Below are positions 61,183 to 64,000 of a stretch of DNA of 64,000 nt, piece by piece; position 1 is the stretch's first letter, and each line of letters begins with the position of its first letter. Location of the stretch: contig NZ_CP019645.1 in assembly GCF_001999985.1 (NCBI RefSeq), positions 1,488,001-1,552,000 on the forward strand, written 5' to 3'. Made by a program: the position numbers and the translations under genes. The notes beneath the pieces were generated by a model, which saw only the letters and a list, made by a program, of their open reading frames with translations, did not search any database and was not told where the DNA came from. Source of the DNA: Helicobacter bilis. Lineage in GTDB: Bacteria; Campylobacterota; Campylobacteria; Campylobacterales; Helicobacteraceae.

Positions 61183-61470
61183 TTAGTTTAGCGTGTCAAA
61201 CCATTCTGGTTTGTCTTGTCTTATAAGCAAGATATTTGCAATAATTGTTTGTGCATTATAGGGTAAATCATCATCTTGAGATTCCATAACTTCCATATAA
61301 TAGTTCAGTGCATCATCTAGATTGCTAGGCTTTAAACCTGCAAAATGAAATGCTACCTCAAACATATCAAGGATTTGAGATTCTAGCTCTTGTATTTCTT
61401 CATCTCGTATTTTATTTTGCAAGGCTTGTGTGTTGTGAGACTTTTTATGTTTTTTATCGTGTTGCTGCAT
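61183..61470 (-). CDS. hypothetical protein
   Basis: 95 residues with a Lys/His-rich N-terminus, then a helical acidic domain (EIQELESQILDMFEVAFHFA; YYMEVMESQDDD; PEWFDTL at the end). No family is recognised. It precedes purN by 16 bases on the same strand, so it is probably cotranscribed. Confidence 0.6.
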   Translation of the reverse strand: MQQHDKKHKKSHNTQALQNKIRDEEIQELESQILDMFEVAFHFAGLKPSNLDDALNYYMEVMESQDDDLPYNAQTIIANILLIRQDKPEWFDTLN

Positions 61471-61588
61471 TTACATATCCCTTTAATAGCCATCAAAGCG
61501 TAAGCAATAAAAGTGGCATTATAACAAAGTTTCATGGAATATGCAAACTCTAGTATTTATTAGGTTTATCTCTTATTAGTCATTTTAT

Positions 61589-64000
61589 TTACACCCGAAC
61601 AACCCTTAAGGCATTCAGCAAGGCTAAAAGGGCGACACCCACATCGCCAAATACAGCAAGCCACATATTTGCAATACCTGCGATACCAAGCAGGACTAAA
61701 ATGAGCTTTGTGCCTAATGCAAATGCAATATTCTGCCAAGTGAGTGCTTGAATCTTTCTTGCGATTTTTATGGCATGGACTATACCCATAGGTGAAGGAT
61801 TTGTAAGAATTATATCTGCACTCTCTTTACTAATATCGCTATGAGAATCTTTTGTGCCAACGCTTATGCCAATATCTGCTTGTTTTAATACGATAGAATC
61901 ATTAATGCCATCGCCTATGAAGGCTGTGATTTTATGCTTTGTGGTGTTTTTACGAGAATCTAGAATCTCTGCCGAATCTGGGTGGGTGCAGGGTTTAGGG
62001 TGCATTTTTATAGAATCTAGAATCTTGTCATATTGAGCGTTAAGCGAAATATCTTGTTTAGATTCTAAATTTGATTCTAATCTTTTAGATGTTTCGCTAC
62101 GCTCAACATGACAAGTTGTAGATTCCATTTTCGTGTCATTTTGAGCAGTAAGTGAAAAATCTTTATTGTTAGAATCTAGAATCTTATCTTGTTGAGATTC
62201 CATGCTAGATATTTCAGCTAACACCTTAGCATGACAAGCACTAGATTCTAACTTTTCTTTATTTTTCATACTAACCCCCACTTCGCATTTATAAGATATA
62301 GAATCTAGCCCCATTAATTCCTGTAATTTTTCTGCTTTTTGTGTAGGGAGTAACCCTGCATAATAGCTTTGTATATTAAGCATTCTTGCGATATGTGCGA
62401 CACTTTTTTCATTATCGCCACTTAAAATTGCAAGTGGATTTACTCCAAGATTCCGCAAAATCTGCACACATTCTTTACTCTCTTCTTTTAGTATATCACC
62501 TAGCATAATGTAGCCTTGATAGATTCCATTTTTTGCAATATGGATTATGCTAAACCCGCTATCTTGTGTATCTTTATGCGTGTAGAATGGGCTTATATCT
62601 ATGCCTTTATCTTTCATTAAAGATTCATTGCCAACTAAGATTCTATCTCCGCAACACTTAGCATATACGCCTTTTCCACCTATCTCTTCAAAGCTTTCTA
62701 TCTCACAAATATGCGTGTTTTTAGAGTCTTTCATATTTTTAGAATCTTGCATAATGGCTTTTGCTATTGGGTGATTTGAGAATCTTTGTGCCCTTTGTGC
62801 TATCTCTAGTAAAGATTCTTTGCTTATATCTGTTAGCGGATTTATAGATTCTATTTGAAATACGCCTTGTGTTAATGTGCCTGTTTTATCAAATACGACT
62901 TGCTGCAACTTAGCAAGGTTACTAAAATGCGTAGAGCCTTTAATGAGTATGCCCTTTCTACTTGCAATGCCTAATGCACCAAAATATCCAAGCGGCACAG
63001 ACAGCACCAAAGCACAAGGGCAACTCACCATAAGCACCACTAAAGAGCGATAAATCCACTCATGCCATTCCCCATCAAAAAGCGGTGGAATAAACGCAAT
63101 GCCAAGTGCTATGAAAAATACAATCGGCGTGTAGATTTTAGCAAACTGCGTAATGATTTGCTCACTCTTTGCCTTTGTGTTGCTTGAGTCTTCTATCATG
63201 GCTTTTATCTTTGCAACTTGAGAATGAGAAAAAGGCTTACTCACTTTTATAGTTAGCACACTTTGCATATTAATAGCCCCTGCTAAAACCTCATCGCCAC
63301 TTGCTACATCAATAGGCTTACTCTCACCACTTATTGCCTGCATATTGAGCGAACTCTCACCCTGCATAATAATGCCATCAACGGGGATTTTCTCGCCAAC
63401 TTTTACGAGGATTATATCATCAACCTTTAATAACTCTGGGTGAGTATCCTGCCAAATCGTCTCGCTAGAATCCATACTATTAGAATCTGCTTGTTTTATC
63501 TGTAAATGCGCTATCTCTGGTGTAATATCTAGCAAATCATACAAAGATTTTTTAGATCGCTTGAGAGCTAGAGATTCTAAAAACTCGCCTATGCGGAAAA
63601 AGAGCATAACTGCCACACTCTCGCTTATTTCACCAATGCAAAATGCCGCAATAGTCGCGATAAACATAAGCGTATTTTCATCAAAAAAGACTTTATTTTT
63701 CATATTACGCCATACTGCCCTAAATATAGGCAATCCTGCGATAATGTAGAGTAGTAATAAAATGATATAGATTAGAATCTGAAATGGTGTAACTGCACTA
63801 AAAATGCTATGTAAAAATGATAGAGATTCCATATAATGCAAAAGCACTGCATAGCTAACACCAAGTATCATATTAAAAGACTTGATAAAAGAGCTAGATT
63901 CTAAAGGTGTATAATGCAAACATAACATACACACAGCAAAGCCAAAGAGAAGGGCTAAAAGCAGAGACAACTCTTTTTTATAAGACACATTATGTGTGTT
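61589..64000 (-). CDS. P1B-type ATPase (Zn/Cd type), 5' end outside the window, with repeat insertion
   Basis: A heavy-metal efflux ATPase. The frame runs from the window edge; GTG 63,988 is the first possible in-frame start inside it, but the frame stays open beyond. An N-terminal metal-binding domain may be missing. The metal-site motif SCPCALVLSVPLG is near residue 330, phosphorylation DKTGTLT near 370, and hinge GDGINDS near 705. The CPC-SVPLG type fits Zn/Cd/Pb export. Between KAEKLQEL (near 570) and GDGINDS about 120 residues of low-complexity linker are inserted, carrying three palindromic arms read as STTCHVERSETS, LTAQND and ISLNAQYDK. The fold should tolerate an insertion there. Confidence 0.88.
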   Translation of the reverse strand, partial: NTHNVSYKKELSLLLALLFGFAVCMLCLHYTPLESSSFIKSFNMILGVSYAVLLHYMESLSFLHSIFSAVTPFQILIYIILLLLYIIAGLPIFRAVWRNMKNKVFFDENTLMFIATIAAFCIGEISESVAVMLFFRIGEFLESLALKRSKKSLYDLLDITPEIAHLQIKQADSNSMDSSETIWQDTHPELLKVDDIILVKVGEKIPVDGIIMQGESSLNMQAISGESKPIDVASGDEVLAGAINMQSVLTIKVSKPFSHSQVAKIKAMIEDSSNTKAKSEQIITQFAKIYTPIVFFIALGIAFIPPLFDGEWHEWIYRSLVVLMVSCPCALVLSVPLGYFGALGIASRKGILIKGSTHFSNLAKLQQVVFDKTGTLTQGVFQIESINPLTDISKESLLEIAQRAQRFSNHPIAKAIMQDSKNMKDSKNTHICEIESFEEIGGKGVYAKCCGDRILVGNESLMKDKGIDISPFYTHKDTQDSGFSIIHIAKNGIYQGYIMLGDILKEESKECVQILRNLGVNPLAILSGDNEKSVAHIARMLNIQSYYAGLLPTQKAEKLQELMGLDSISYKCEVGVSMKNKEKLESSACHAKVLAEISSMESQQDKILDSNNKDFSLTAQNDTKMESTTCHVERSETSKRLESNLESKQDISLNAQYDKILDSIKMHPKPCTHPDSAEILDSRKNTTKHKITAFIGDGINDSIVLKQADIGISVGTKDSHSDISKESADIILTNPSPMGIVHAIKIARKIQALTWQNIAFALGTKLILVLLGIAGIANMWLAVFGDVGVALLALLNALRVVRV
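62026..62113 (+). repeat. palindromic element inserted in the P-type ATPase
   Basis: Left arm 62,026-62,054 (TGTCATATTGAGCG...). Right arm 62,087-62,113 is the reverse of TGTCATGTTGAGCG. The pair forms an imperfect inverted repeat in frame within the ATPase linker. Confidence 0.8.
62134..62162 (+). repeat. third palindromic arm in the P-type ATPase
   Basis: TGTCATTTTGAGCA then GTAAGTGAAAAATCT, 20 bases from the pair. It is read in frame as DFSLTAQNDT on the minus strand. Confidence 0.75.

Noticed and set aside
1..64000. tRNA or rRNA genes
   Set aside because: No cloverleaf with a TTC-arm consensus or rRNA-like stretch was noticed in any intergenic region.

Overview
The window is AT-rich chromosomal DNA that looks like an enterohepatic Helicobacter (Campylobacterota). 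The evidence is Helicobacter-type outer-membrane proteins, a DUF2972-like gene with a poly-C switch, several other homopolymer and dinucleotide switches, and a housekeeping set typical of the group. Genus-level placement is inferred from gene content; the species cannot be named from this window.

Layout. 0.2-7.9 kb: a small truncated ORF, an acyl-CoA synthetase (NDP-forming), rsmI, an exported protein of unknown role, lpxD, and a phase-variable DUF2972-like gene that is out of frame at a C16 tract. 7.9-10.3 kb: a graveyard of broken ORFs. The first is a partial copy of a module from the giant gene at 36.7-47.8 kb, and two others sit at G12 and C12 tracts. 10.6-29.3 kb: ordinary chromosome with a Hof-like outer-membrane protein, HIT protein, pheS-pheT, an AMIN protein, tgt, an exported aldo/keto-reductase-fold protein, a ThiD2-like gene, an outer-membrane barrel, truD, rmuC, argF, a phosphomannomutase and pheA. 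29.4-33.1 kb: a surface-glycan cluster of kinase, epimerase, nucleotidyltransferase-HAD fusion and gmhA. The kinase carries an (AT)11 tract and the epimerase is out of frame at a G15 tract. 33.7 kb: a truncated outer-membrane protein behind a T13 tract.

34-56 kb is a phage-derived or otherwise mobile accessory block. Its centre is one uninterrupted 3,721-codon gene for a polyvalent protein: two related BECR/PBECR-like nuclease modules, an N6-adenine methylase, a DEAH/SNF2-type helicase, an ADP-ribosyltransferase-like domain and another nuclease-like C-terminus. Around it lie a frameshifted PKD-domain protein, two decayed DNA-methyltransferase genes (one carrying a restriction-endonuclease-like tail), a terminase-small-subunit-like protein, a Q/N-rich protein resembling internal virion proteins, a coiled-coil membrane protein and a small Cys-rich exported protein. 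No integrase, large terminase, portal or capsid gene is visible, so this is a remnant or an incomplete element.

56.3-64 kb returns to ordinary chromosome: rnhB, feoB, a cation/proton antiporter, purN and a Zn/Cd-type P1B ATPase running off the window edge.

Two repeat systems stand out. One is a palindromic element of about 28-bp arms (core TGTCATGTTGAGCG). It occurs between genes and also in frame inside truD, the P-type ATPase and the giant polyvalent gene. The other is a pair of long hairpins at 51.6 and 52.6 kb whose outer stems differ completely in sequence, while an internal tandem G-A loop is conserved and the inner stem shows a compensatory change.
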